Of a DNA stretch of 64,000 bases, positions 18,040 to 26,213 are shown one piece after another; position 1 is the stretch's first letter; every line of letters starts with the position of its first letter. The position numbers and the translations under genes are program-made. The notes below the pieces were generated by a model. That model was not told the DNA's origin, did not search any database, and was given only the letters and a program-made list of their open reading frames with translations. Source of the stretch: UBA2033 sp035345875 (lineage in GTDB: Bacteria; Spirochaetota; Leptospiria; Leptospirales; Leptospiraceae); the NCBI GenBank assembly GCA_035345875.1, contig DAORDH010000009.1, forward strand, positions 62,001 to 126,000. Direction: 5' to 3'.

Positions 18040-20070
18040 ATGCTAAAGCTTTGTTATTTAATACTTTTATTTTTTTATTTTCCTTTGTTTGCTGATTCGG
18101 AAACTCCAATCTTTGAGTTAAAAAGCTCTGAATTTACTACAGAGCCGCTGCCAAAGTATATTTATTATTTAGAAGATACGTCTAGCGACCTCGATATAGA
18201 AAAAGTTCAAACACCCGAGATACAAGAAAAGTTCCAAGCACCCAAACCAGATCTTAGCTTTGGTTTTAAAAAAAATCCATATTGGTTCAAGTGGACAGTA
18301 AAAAATCATGTAGATAGACCAATCCCTTGGACATTGGAAATTGGTTATCCAATGTTAGATCATATTGAATTATATATTCCAGAAGAGGATGGAAAATTTA
18401 CTACAATTGTTGAGGGAGATGAAAAGCCATTTTACGAAAGAAAAGTTTATTATAGAAATTTTCTATTTGAGCTGCAAGAAAAGCCAAATTCCGACAGAAC
18501 CTATTATATAAAAATTATCACAACTAGCTCTTTAAGTTTTCCTATTCAAGCTTGGACTCCTAGGGCATTAACAGAAAAAATCAATACGGAACAGACTCTT
18601 TTGGGGATGAGTTATGGAATTATTTTTATCATGATATTCTATAATCTGTTTATACTTCTATCAACACGCGATAGGAGCTATATGTATTATATTTTATTTG
18701 TGCTTTTCTATGGAAGTTTTCTAACTACTTTGAACGGTGTTGCCTATGAATACTTATGGCCAAATCAAGTATGGTGGGCTAATCATTGTTTGCCTTTCTT
18801 TATTAATGGCGGTTCCTTGTTTGGATTGATGTTTGGTAGAAATTTCTTAAATCTTAAAACCAGTCATCCTAAATACAGTATATGGATACGTTTTTTAATG
18901 ATCCTTGCATTTATTGGAGGAATTCTATCTCTTCTTGCTAGTTATTCACTTGCTATTAAAATCGCAACAGCTCTCGCAGGAGTTACAGTAGGAACCTTAT
19001 TGATTGCTGGAATTTTAGGTGTTCTGAAAAAATATCGTCCAGCTAGATACTATCTGATTGCTTGGTTTGCTTTGATTCTGGGAATTGCTTCTTATTCTCT
19101 CAAGGCATTTGGTTTACTCCCTACAAATTTTTTTACACACTGGGGAGTTCAGATCGGGGCGGTTATGGAAATGTTTTTACTCTCTTTGGCGCTGGGTGAC
19201 AAAATTAATACTCTGAAAGCTGAAAAGGAGAAAGCACAAAAAGAATTAAATATTGCTTATGGAAGATTTGTTCCTCATGAATTTTTAAATTTTTTAGAAA
19301 AGAAAAGTATTTTAGATGTGAATCTGGGAGATCAGGTTCTCAAAAGTATGACTATTCTTTTTTGCGATATTCGTTCCTTTACATCCCTTTCAGAGAGTAT
19401 GACTCCTGAGGAAAATTTTAATTTTATAAATGATTATCTAGGCAGAGTAGTTCCAGTGTTTAGAAAGAATAATGGGATCGTTGATAAATTTATTGGAGAT
19501 GGTATCATGGCTCTTTTTCCAGGGAGGCCAGAAGATGCAGTTTGCGCCGCTTTAGAATTTTTAAATATACTGCGTGTTTATAATCAAGAAAGAATTTCTA
19601 GTAATCTTACACCCATTCGAGTTGGTATTGGAATTCACTGTGGGCCATTAATGCTTGGAACTATCGGACATGAAGAATTTATGCAAGGTTCTGTAATTTC
19701 TGATTCTGTCAATTTAGCTTCTAGAATAGAAGAGCTTACTAAGAAAGTGGGTGCTACTGTTCTTATCAGTGAGGGAGTTTTGAATGAACTTGGCGATAGT
19801 AGAGAAAAATACAATATACGATATATTGGAAATATTCGAGTGAAAGGAAAAGTAAATAATACCAAAGTATATGAAATTTTTGATGGAGACTCTGAAGAGA
19901 TTCGAAATTTAAAGCTAGTTACTAGAGAAGATTTTGGAAATGGGGTAGAGTTTTTCTATAAAAAAGAATACCAAACAGCCAAAGAATTTTTTCAGAAAGT
20001 AGTTCGTAAATTTCCAGAAGACAAAGCGACTATCACTTATCTGTCCAGATTGAATGAAGATACGCTTTAA
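18040..20070 (+). CDS. 7TMR-DISM class III adenylate cyclase
   Basis: Receptor-type cyclase of about 676 residues. ATG at 18040 is preferred to an upstream TTG at 18022 because it starts directly at the signal peptide. Order: signal (to about residue 18); extracellular 7TMR-DISMED2 domain (about 20-180, with FGFKKNPYWFKWTVKN); seven membrane helices (about 195-395); coiled coil; class III cyclase domain (about 430-610); short TPR-like tail. Both metal-binding Asp are present (FCDIRSFTS and DKFIGDGIMALF), as is the transition-state pair in DSVNLASR. Lys in DKFIGD and Asp in VISDSVN predict ATP rather than GTP as substrate. The sensor half is paralogous to the kinase at 10665-12800. Confidence 0.9.
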   Translation: MLKLCYLILLFFYFPLFADSETPIFELKSSEFTTEPLPKYIYYLEDTSSDLDIEKVQTPEIQEKFQAPKPDLSFGFKKNPYWFKWTVKNHVDRPIPWTLEIGYPMLDHIELYIPEEDGKFTTIVEGDEKPFYERKVYYRNFLFELQEKPNSDRTYYIKIITTSSLSFPIQAWTPRALTEKINTEQTLLGMSYGIIFIMIFYNLFILLSTRDRSYMYYILFVLFYGSFLTTLNGVAYEYLWPNQVWWANHCLPFFINGGSLFGLMFGRNFLNLKTSHPKYSIWIRFLMILAFIGGILSLLASYSLAIKIATALAGVTVGTLLIAGILGVLKKYRPARYYLIAWFALILGIASYSLKAFGLLPTNFFTHWGVQIGAVMEMFLLSLALGDKINTLKAEKEKAQKELNIAYGRFVPHEFLNFLEKKSILDVNLGDQVLKSMTILFCDIRSFTSLSESMTPEENFNFINDYLGRVVPVFRKNNGIVDKFIGDGIMALFPGRPEDAVCAALEFLNILRVYNQERISSNLTPIRVGIGIHCGPLMLGTIGHEEFMQGSVISDSVNLASRIEELTKKVGATVLISEGVLNELGDSREKYNIRYIGNIRVKGKVNNTKVYEIFDGDSEEIRNLKLVTREDFGNGVEFFYKKEYQTAKEFFQKVVRKFPEDKATITYLSRLNEDTL

Positions 20071-20098
20071 TTTTATTTCTAGTGCCTATCGCATATAT

Positions 20099-20239
20099 TT
20101 CGGAAGTTCTGGATCGAGTGATGGAGTGGGAACAAGTGCAACCTTCAACAATCCGTATGGTGTGGCAGTAGATAGCAGTGGGGTAGTTTACGTAGCGGAC
20201 TCAGGGAACAATAAGATTAGAAAAATCTCGTGTTTGTAG
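20099..20239 (+). pseudogene. Single NHL repeat, remnant of an NHL-repeat lipoprotein gene
   Basis: The frame encodes one nearly perfect NHL unit (GSSDGVGTSATFNNPYGVAV, then VVYVADSGNNKIRKIS) followed by a stop. Such units normally occur in series in lipoproteins of several hundred residues. Here there is no start, signal or further repeat, and the piece abuts the end of the cyclase gene, overlapping it if the frame is extended to the nearest ATG. It is best read as the surviving 3' end of a deleted gene. Confidence 0.65.
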
Positions 20240-20331
20240 TCATGAGCTATTTATTTTTCTAATCTTACAAAAGATCGCCTAACTGTTGTAAGCCACTATT
20301 GAAATATTAAATCTATCTAGATTATAGATTT

Positions 20332-21759
20332 TTACTTTTCTAACTTTTTAAGGTAAGCCACCACGTCTTTATTTTTTGAGTCAAGCGCATAATCTAAAGG
20401 AGATTTACCGAATTTATTTTTTACTTTTGTCTTTGCACCTTTGGATACTAAAAATTTTAATACATCTAATTTTTCATACATGGCAGCGCGATGAACGAGT
20501 GTGTCTTGGTAGAGGTTTGCACTATTTATATCAGAACCTTTTTCAACGAGTAATTGAATGATTTTTAAAGGAGCAGATGGTATTGAAATATAGATTGCAT
20601 TTTCTCCATTGTTTTTCTTAGGATTGACATCTGCATCTTGCGAGAGTAAGAACTCAGTGATTTCGTGTTTTCTATTTTCAAGAGATAGGATAAGAAGTGT
20701 TGCACCGTTTTCATCCTTTGTATTTATATCACTTCCTTTCTTTAAATAGTTTTTTAGCTTTTCTAATTTTCCTAATTTAGCAAATTCTAATATAGCATTG
20801 TTATCATTCTGTGTTGATTCAGAATTATTTTTGTTTGCATTTAGACTCTTGAGATATTCAACCACTTCCTCTTTTTGTTTTTCTAGAGCCAAGTCGAGAG
20901 CGGTTTCTTGGTCGGAATTTTTTAGAGAAGGATTTGCTTTGTTTTGAATTAATACTTTTACTACTTCTAGATTCCCCTGGCTTGCAGCGATATGCAAAGG
21001 TGTTTCTTGTCTATCATTGGTTATATCTACATTGATTCCATTTTCGATAAAGAACTGAGTGAAAGCTGGATTTTTATTGAAACTTGCCAGATGAAGTAAA
21101 CTATAATTCTCTTTTGCTCTATATCCTAAATCTACTTTGTGAACTAATAGACTTTTAAAAATATTTACATTGTCTCCCCAAAAAGCAGAACGAATGATTT
21201 TTTCTTTTTCATTCTCAGTTAATTCTGGATAGTAGTTCAGTAAATTTTCGAAGAGAATTAAATTTCCTTGTCTAGCAGAATATTCAAGCGGAGATGTTCC
21301 AGAATTATCAGTTGTCTTTGGATTTACACCTTTATCAATAAAAAGTTTAAGCAATTCTAAATTTTCGGTATGAGCTACATGGTGTATAACGTTAAATCCC
21401 CTTAGGTCTACTTCATTTATATTTGCCTTGTTCTCTAAGAGTAATTTAGCTACTTCCAAATTTCCTGTCATAGCGGAGATGTGAAGAGGTGTCATTTCTA
21501 AATCATTTTTACTATTTACATCACAATTCTTTGCTAAAAGAAGTTTTAACATTTCAACATCGTTGACGCTGGCGCTTATGTGTAGAAGTGAGCTATTGTC
21601 TAACTCTGGATATTTTGTGTTCGGATTGGCTCCTTTTTGAATGGCATTTTCTGCATCGGAAGTATTTCCGGTTTGGACAGCCTTTAATAAGTCTTGATTC
21701 GGACTTTTGCATTGTAAGATTAGGAAAATCAGTAGAATGCTAAAAAATATTTTTGTCAT
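20332..21759 (-). CDS. Ankyrin-repeat lipoprotein
   Basis: Predicted lipoprotein of 475 residues: signal MTKIFFSILLIFLILQC with lipobox Cys17, then about twelve ankyrin repeats. Canonical units include MTPLHISAMTGNLEVAKLLL, ETPLHIAASQGNLEVVKVLI and a C-terminal KSPLDYALDSKNKDVVAYL. A polar linker (about residues 305-320, rich in Asn and Ser) splits the array into two blocks of unequal length. Ankyrin arrays bind other proteins; the partner is unknown. The gene is convergent with the cyclase, and a small 7-bp inverted repeat at 20264-20292 lies in the gap between them. Confidence 0.85.
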   Translation of the reverse strand: MTKIFFSILLIFLILQCKSPNQDLLKAVQTGNTSDAENAIQKGANPNTKYPELDNSSLLHISASVNDVEMLKLLLAKNCDVNSKNDLEMTPLHISAMTGNLEVAKLLLENKANINEVDLRGFNVIHHVAHTENLELLKLFIDKGVNPKTTDNSGTSPLEYSARQGNLILFENLLNYYPELTENEKEKIIRSAFWGDNVNIFKSLLVHKVDLGYRAKENYSLLHLASFNKNPAFTQFFIENGINVDITNDRQETPLHIAASQGNLEVVKVLIQNKANPSLKNSDQETALDLALEKQKEEVVEYLKSLNANKNNSESTQNDNNAILEFAKLGKLEKLKNYLKKGSDINTKDENGATLLILSLENRKHEITEFLLSQDADVNPKKNNGENAIYISIPSAPLKIIQLLVEKGSDINSANLYQDTLVHRAAMYEKLDVLKFLVSKGAKTKVKNKFGKSPLDYALDSKNKDVVAYLKKLEK

Positions 21760-22004
21760 AAACCCTCTTAATTTTATGAATTTAAAGTTGTAACTATTTA
21801 GATTCTGTGTAAATAAAAAAACATTTCAAAAAATCCTTTTCTATTTCTCTAGCGGATATCGACAAATGCAAATTGGATTCTATCTGTTTCCTATTTGTGT
21901 TATTTGCGGATACTAGAGAGTATCCTCTTTATATAATCGTTAAAATATATTTTTGTAGTTTCAATTTATTTAATAAATCGAATGATTTTATCAATACTAG
22001 ATTT

Positions 22005-22457
22005 TTATTCATCGAATTCAGAACTTTCATATAGATCCATAAATTCTTCATTTTCGCAGTTTAAACATTTGCACCATAATAAATAATTATTTCCAACTTT
22101 TACTTCTCTGAGTTTTTGAATATTTGCTGAATGACATTTTGAGCAATGTCCAGGATTTGAAATTTCTCTATATGGAGGATCTGGTATCGTAGGATTTATA
22201 AAAGTTTCATACTGATCGTTATTCAAAGGATTTATCTTTTCGATCTCAATTATTTTCTCATTATAGGAATCCCATTCTTGTGATACTTGTCGAATAAAGT
22301 AGGTATTGCATTGTGGGCACTGATATAAATATGTAATTCCGCTTTCACTTTTATTTATTATTTTGAATACACTCAAATCAAAATTAGATTCTAATAGGGA
22401 ACCACTTTCCCAACCGTTTTGAAGTATACTACAGACTGGACAGTTATTCTTTATCAT
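22005..22457 (-). CDS. Zinc-ribbon protein of unknown function
   Basis: Cytoplasmic protein of 150 residues with four Cys-pair motifs: NCPVC (about residue 5), CPQC (about 47), CSKC (about 107) and a C-K-C-LNC cluster (about 128). They are arranged as two probable zinc ribbons, one at each end, separated by an acidic segment. No catalytic domain was recognised. It has no close neighbours in the same direction and lies beside the toxin-antitoxin remnant. Proteins of this kind are often immunity-like or orphan cargo proteins, but that is not shown here. Confidence 0.6.
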   Translation of the reverse strand: MIKNNCPVCSILQNGWESGSLLESNFDLSVFKIINKSESGITYLYQCPQCNTYFIRQVSQEWDSYNEKIIEIEKINPLNNDQYETFINPTIPDPPYREISNPGHCSKCHSANIQKLREVKVGNNYLLWCKCLNCENEEFMDLYESSEFDE

Positions 22458-22481
22458 AAATGTTCATTGATCATATTTCTC

Positions 22482-22502
22482 TATACCAAACGTCAAAAGA
22501 AA
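22482..22502. repeat. Left arm of a 21-bp perfect inverted repeat
   Basis: This 21-bp sequence (starts TATACCAAACG, ends CAAAAGAAA) recurs as an exact reverse complement at 24183-24203. The two arms bracket the decayed toxin-antitoxin locus and the PAS histidine kinase, 1.72 kb in total. Sequences beyond the arms do not match each other. Confidence 0.8.
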
Positions 22503-22540
22503 AATCCCATATCAAAACTAAAAAGGCGGGTTAGGTCTAA

Positions 22541-22660
22541 ACACTTCTTAGTATTCCCGACCCAGATCATTCTGAAACAGAAGACAGATGGATTGCGTTT
22601 TGAAAAGTTAAATTTTTTAGAAATCATTATAGTAGTATTTGTTGATAAGTCTTCTGATAG
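22541..22660 (+). pseudogene. Remnant of a BrnT-like toxin gene
   Basis: The frame beginning at 22541 reads a BrnT-like core (PDPDHSETEDRWIAF) and then stops. The continuation is in another frame as EKLNFLEIIIVVFVDKSSD, which matches the next part of the family (the strand before the RIIS motif). Short matching pieces also lie before it (KKAG). At least two frameshifts and no start make it non-functional. The assignment rests on recognising the DPDHSxxEDR pattern of the DUF497/BrnT family. Confidence 0.55.
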
Positions 22661-22693
22661 GGATTTTATATAAAAGACAAACGAAAAGTTTAG

Positions 22694-22827
22694 TATCCCA
22701 TATATCTAGATGCGGTGGTCGAAAAACATTTTCTGAGATTGCCAAAGTCAAAGGGAAAGATATTAGTATTATCATAAATCATTTTCTAAAAAAAGAATTA
22801 GATATTCACAAAGACTTGACTATTTAA
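22694..22827 (+). pseudogene. Remnant of a ribbon-helix-helix antitoxin gene
   Basis: Directly after the BrnT-like remnant, one frame reads YPIYLDAVVEK and the next reads FSEIAKVKGKDISIIINHFL, then KKELDIHKDL and a stop. Joined by one frameshift near 22720-22735 this makes a typical ribbon-helix-helix antitoxin C-terminus (strand, helix, KGxDxS turn, helix). There is no start codon in the first frame; a stop precedes it. Toxin-then-antitoxin order agrees with brnTA-type operons. Confidence 0.5.
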
Positions 22828-22904
22828 TTTTGATTTAATCGTCTATCGGTTCGATTCTTGTTATTCAAAAAAAAGCAAAGATTTACTCGTGAAAGAATTT
22901 AAGC

Positions 22905-24125
22905 CTAAGAAAGTGGTAGTGTAAAAGAGAATTCACTGCCTATACCTAAATTACTTTCTGCATAAATTTTCCCGCCTTGCATTTCTACAAATTCTTTGCA
23001 AAGAATAAGTCCTAGACCTGTTCCTGTTTCATTGTTTGTTCCTAAACTACTAAACTTTGAATCTACTGTAAAAATTTTGGTAAGGTTTTCTTTTTCAATT
23101 CCAACGCCAGTATCTTTGATCGAAATTTCTAGGAATGAATCTTTTTGCTTCGTTGTGATTGTAATTTTCCCATTTGAGTTTGTGAACTTGATCGCATTTG
23201 TTAAAAGATTTCGAAGAACAGTGCTAGTCAGTGTTTCATCGGCGAGGACAGCTTCATCCTTACTTGCAATTACTTCTATAGAAATATTCTTATTAAATGC
23301 GTTTCCTTTGATTAACGCAACAGATTTTGAAATGAGTTGGTGGATGGAAAGTGGCTCAGGGTGGTATTCAATTTGATCTGTTTGGGATTTTGCCCATTGC
23401 ATTAGATTTTCTAAAAGTTCATAACCTGATTGAGAAGAAGTGCGGATAATTCTTGTATACTCCATTAGAGATGAATCTTGTTGCTTATTTTGCTTTAGAT
23501 TGGATTCGATTAGCTCAGAGAGTCTTACAATTCCGATAAACGGATTAAGTAAATCGTGAGCAATGATACTAAAAAATTTGTCTTTTGTTTTATTGAGAGT
23601 TTCTAATTTTTGTAAATTTATCTTTTGCTCTTGTTCATTTTTCTTAATTTCGGTAATATCCATCATTATGCTGAGATTGAAATTTGGCTTTAAGCGTATT
23701 GCTTGGTATTTTACAATTTTAGGAATTCCATCTTTTGAAACACAATCGAATTCCCCAATTTCTTCTCCTTTTCGAATATATTCCGCATATCGCTCTATGG
23801 CGCTAGGATTGGAAATTGTAACTAGCTCCCCCACATTCATACGTAATAGTTCTTGGATCGAATATCCGAGTAGTTCAGAAGCAGCATTATTTACAGCAAT
23901 ATAGTTTCCGTTATCATCTGCTATTACCATAGCAGATAAACTTCTTTCGAAAATGATTTTAAAATTATCTTCACTTTCTTTGATGGAATCGGTGGTTTGT
24001 CTTTTATTCGCCTCATGAACTGATTTTAGAAAGTCATTTTCTTCTTTTAAAGATTGAATTTCTTTTATGAGGTCTTCTTTTGATTTATTTATATTGAACG
24101 CCAAAATTAATTTCCCATTTTTCAA
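22905..24125 (-). CDS. PAS-domain histidine kinase
   Basis: Soluble sensor kinase of 406 residues: an N-terminal coiled coil (about 14-50), one PAS domain (about 53-165, with SLSAMVIADDNGNYIAVNNA and the following SIQELL helix), a second short coiled coil, a HisKA with AHDLLNPFIGI (His near 191) and a HATPase with NLLTNAIKFT (N box), KDTGVGIEKE (G1) and GTGLGLILC (G2). Dimerisation and catalytic parts look complete, so it should be active. There is no receiver or cognate regulator nearby. It lies inside the 1.72-kb segment bounded by the 21-bp inverted repeat. Confidence 0.88.
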   Translation of the reverse strand: MKNGKLILAFNINKSKEDLIKEIQSLKEENDFLKSVHEANKRQTTDSIKESEDNFKIIFERSLSAMVIADDNGNYIAVNNAASELLGYSIQELLRMNVGELVTISNPSAIERYAEYIRKGEEIGEFDCVSKDGIPKIVKYQAIRLKPNFNLSIMMDITEIKKNEQEQKINLQKLETLNKTKDKFFSIIAHDLLNPFIGIVRLSELIESNLKQNKQQDSSLMEYTRIIRTSSQSGYELLENLMQWAKSQTDQIEYHPEPLSIHQLISKSVALIKGNAFNKNISIEVIASKDEAVLADETLTSTVLRNLLTNAIKFTNSNGKITITTKQKDSFLEISIKDTGVGIEKENLTKIFTVDSKFSSLGTNNETGTGLGLILCKEFVEMQGGKIYAESNLGIGSEFSFTLPLS

Positions 24126-24650
24126 TCACAAATAAGTGTTCGGTATATACAAACGCTAATCTAATAAAATCCAAGTAGAAAGTTTCTTTTGACGTTTGGT
24201 ATATAAAGTCCACATCCCTATCCAAAAAAGATTTTAAAAGGGTTTTCTTCTATACTCAATAGCAATTGCAATTGTTGAAATAAATCATGTTCCGTCAAGG
24301 AAAATTCTTCATAAAAACATATCATCTCTATAACACCTAACGCAATCCTTAGGTATTTAGATAGAGCAGTTCTCTTTTGATTTAAAAATATAAAAAACTA
24401 GAAAACTTTGAGAAACTATCGTCTCGAAAATGGTGACTCATTACTCACAAAATGGATCCGGAAATAGAATCTAGAAAGTATTCATTTTTTATGAATTCTG
24501 TCTACTAGGTTATTTCCAAAAGAATCTATTTTTTACTGCTAAACTTCTTACCAACTGTTTCATTGTTTTCCTTACTAGTGAAAGCTTTGAATTAGAAATA
24601 GATTGTAAATCTTTTAAGAAGAGATGTTTAAGCCAGCAGATTGAATGAGT
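24126..24650. other. Intergenic region with the right inverted-repeat arm
   Basis: About 525 bp between two minus-strand genes. The only notable item is the repeat arm at 24183-24203, about 60 bp upstream of the PAS kinase start, where it could also overlap the kinase promoter. No gene recognised in the rest. Confidence 0.5.
24183..24203. repeat. Right arm of the 21-bp perfect inverted repeat
   Basis: Exact reverse complement of 22482-22502. See that entry. Confidence 0.8.
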
Positions 24651-25814
24651 TTACGGTGCAGTAGCCGCTACAGAGGCAGTATAAGCAACAGTTACAAAAA
24701 CACTGTTTCCATATACAACAGAATACCAGTTTTGAGAACTTGGTAGAGTTCGAGTCGTCCATGTGATTCCATCTAAAGAGGTAGCGGCAACTGAATTTGG
24801 ACCTGTGGGCACTGCTACAAAAGTGCCATTGCCATAAGTAATTGCTTTCCAGTCTGAAGAGCTTGGCAAGCTGCGAGTCGTCCAATTGATTCCATCGGGA
24901 GAAGTAGCAGCGATTGTAGAAGAAAAAGCCAATGCAACAAAGAGTCCATTTCCATATGTAATACAAGTCCAGCTTTGAGAACTTGGTAGAGTTCTAGCCG
25001 TCCAAGTAATCCCGTCGGATGAGGAAGCAGCTGCAGTGCTAGATCCCTGAGAAGCAACCACGAAAAGTCCATTCCCATAGGTCACAGTAGACCAGCTTGC
25101 TGCGCTGGGAAGATTCCTTGTTGTCCAAGTGATTCCATCTGGTGAGGATGCTGCTCCCGTCACATTCATAGCAACGGCAACAAAAACTCCATTCCCGTAA
25201 GTTACTGACCACCATTGTGCTGAACTAGGAAGATTTCTTGTCGTCCAATTGATTCCGTCCGTTGAGGTAGCGGCTGTATTTGTAGCATTAGCGACTGCAA
25301 CAAATATTCCATTTCCAAATGTAACAGAAGCCCAAGACGAGGCTGGAAGAAGAGTTATCGCAGTCCATGTAGAACCAGAAGGAACACAATTGACAGCGAC
25401 TGAAACATCAGCACTAGCAATACCACTTCCTGCAGTCACAGAGCAAACGACAGCCACAGGTTGCGTTTTAATCGTCACTGCATACGCTCCGGTAACCTTT
25501 GTAACAAAGGTAAACGACGTTAATCCGCTGGCAATCGTCAAGTCATCGCCTGCATTGTTTTGTAAGACTAGACCAGATGCAGTAAGTCCTGTAATTGTTC
25601 CGCCTATTGTATAACTGTTCGCGGTTGAAGAGGATGGTGTTGAAATTTGATTTGTTCTATTTCTTTGTGAAACAATAGCTGCTAGAGCTGCGGCAGATTT
25701 ATTTTCATCTACATGTGATTTTTGACAATTTAAGAGAGGCATTGTTAATATAATGACACTTGCTAGTAAAGTATTGAACTGATAAACCCTTCCATTTCTA
25801 AAATCAATCTTCAT
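24651..25814 (-). CDS. Lipoprotein with six WTTR-type propeller repeats
   Basis: Predicted lipoprotein of 387 residues with lipobox MPLLNC (Cys about 30). Residues about 65-145 form a small beta domain (SYTIGGTITGLTASGLVLQN, ending CSVTAG and AVNC) of a type often found at the N-terminus of bacterial surface lipoproteins. The rest consists of six repeats of about 40 residues with the pattern TSPDGINWTTRxLPSSxxW, then YGNGxFVAVA. Repeats of this kind resemble sialidase/BNR-type propeller blades. It ends abruptly after AATAP, part-way into the next unit, so it may have lost a C-terminal portion. Function unknown. Confidence 0.7.
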   Translation of the reverse strand: MKIDFRNGRVYQFNTLLASVIILTMPLLNCQKSHVDENKSAAALAAIVSQRNRTNQISTPSSSTANSYTIGGTITGLTASGLVLQNNAGDDLTIASGLTSFTFVTKVTGAYAVTIKTQPVAVVCSVTAGSGIASADVSVAVNCVPSGSTWTAITLLPASSWASVTFGNGIFVAVANATNTAATSTDGINWTTRNLPSSAQWWSVTYGNGVFVAVAMNVTGAASSPDGITWTTRNLPSAASWSTVTYGNGLFVVASQGSSTAAASSSDGITWTARTLPSSQSWTCITYGNGLFVALAFSSTIAATSPDGINWTTRSLPSSSDWKAITYGNGTFVAVPTGPNSVAATSLDGITWTTRTLPSSQNWYSVVYGNSVFVTVAYTASVAATAP

Positions 25815-25878
25815 CTTCTTCCTCTCTTGGATTCATTTTTATCTGCTAAAAATGTTTCTACAGAATTAGCATGATTTA

Positions 25879-25909
25879 GTGTATATATGCGATATACGAT
25901 ATATAACAC
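25879..25909. promoter_or_regulatory. AT-rich inverted repeat upstream of the WTTR-repeat lipoprotein
   Basis: Arms GTGTATATAT (25879-25888) and ATATATAACAC (25899-25909, one extra base), centred about 80 bp upstream of the lipoprotein start on the minus strand. It may be an operator or a chance AT-rich palindrome. The rest of the 25815-26213 gap has no recognisable gene. Confidence 0.3.
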
Positions 25910-26213
25910 ATAAATTATTGATTGATAAGATCGAAAGCAAGAATAAAAAAATTCTTTTTCGGTCAGTTTATTTTTTGACACTCAAAATTAATGTTTAAGG
26001 AGAGAAGGATGTTTAAATAAAATACCACTTTGTTTGGAGGAATGTATTGAGATTAAGTTTTATTTTTGTTTTATGAAATTTTCATTTTGATATAAGTATA
26101 CTATCGTATTTATTTTCTAATTTTGAGTTTTTTTACGATTATTTACTTTCTCTTCAAAGTGAAATTTTTAAATCAAAAATGGATTTTTCAACTCAGATGA
26201 TTTACAAATAAGA

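Noticed and set aside
22639..22827. C-terminal part of a REP-associated transposase (helix-turn-helix-like end).
   Set aside because: The adjoining frames spell BrnT-like and ribbon-helix-helix antitoxin signatures in the expected order, which explains the segment better.
22845..22870. T-arm-like GGTTCGATTC suggesting a tRNA.
   Set aside because: No acceptor stem, D arm or anticodon arm can be fitted around it.
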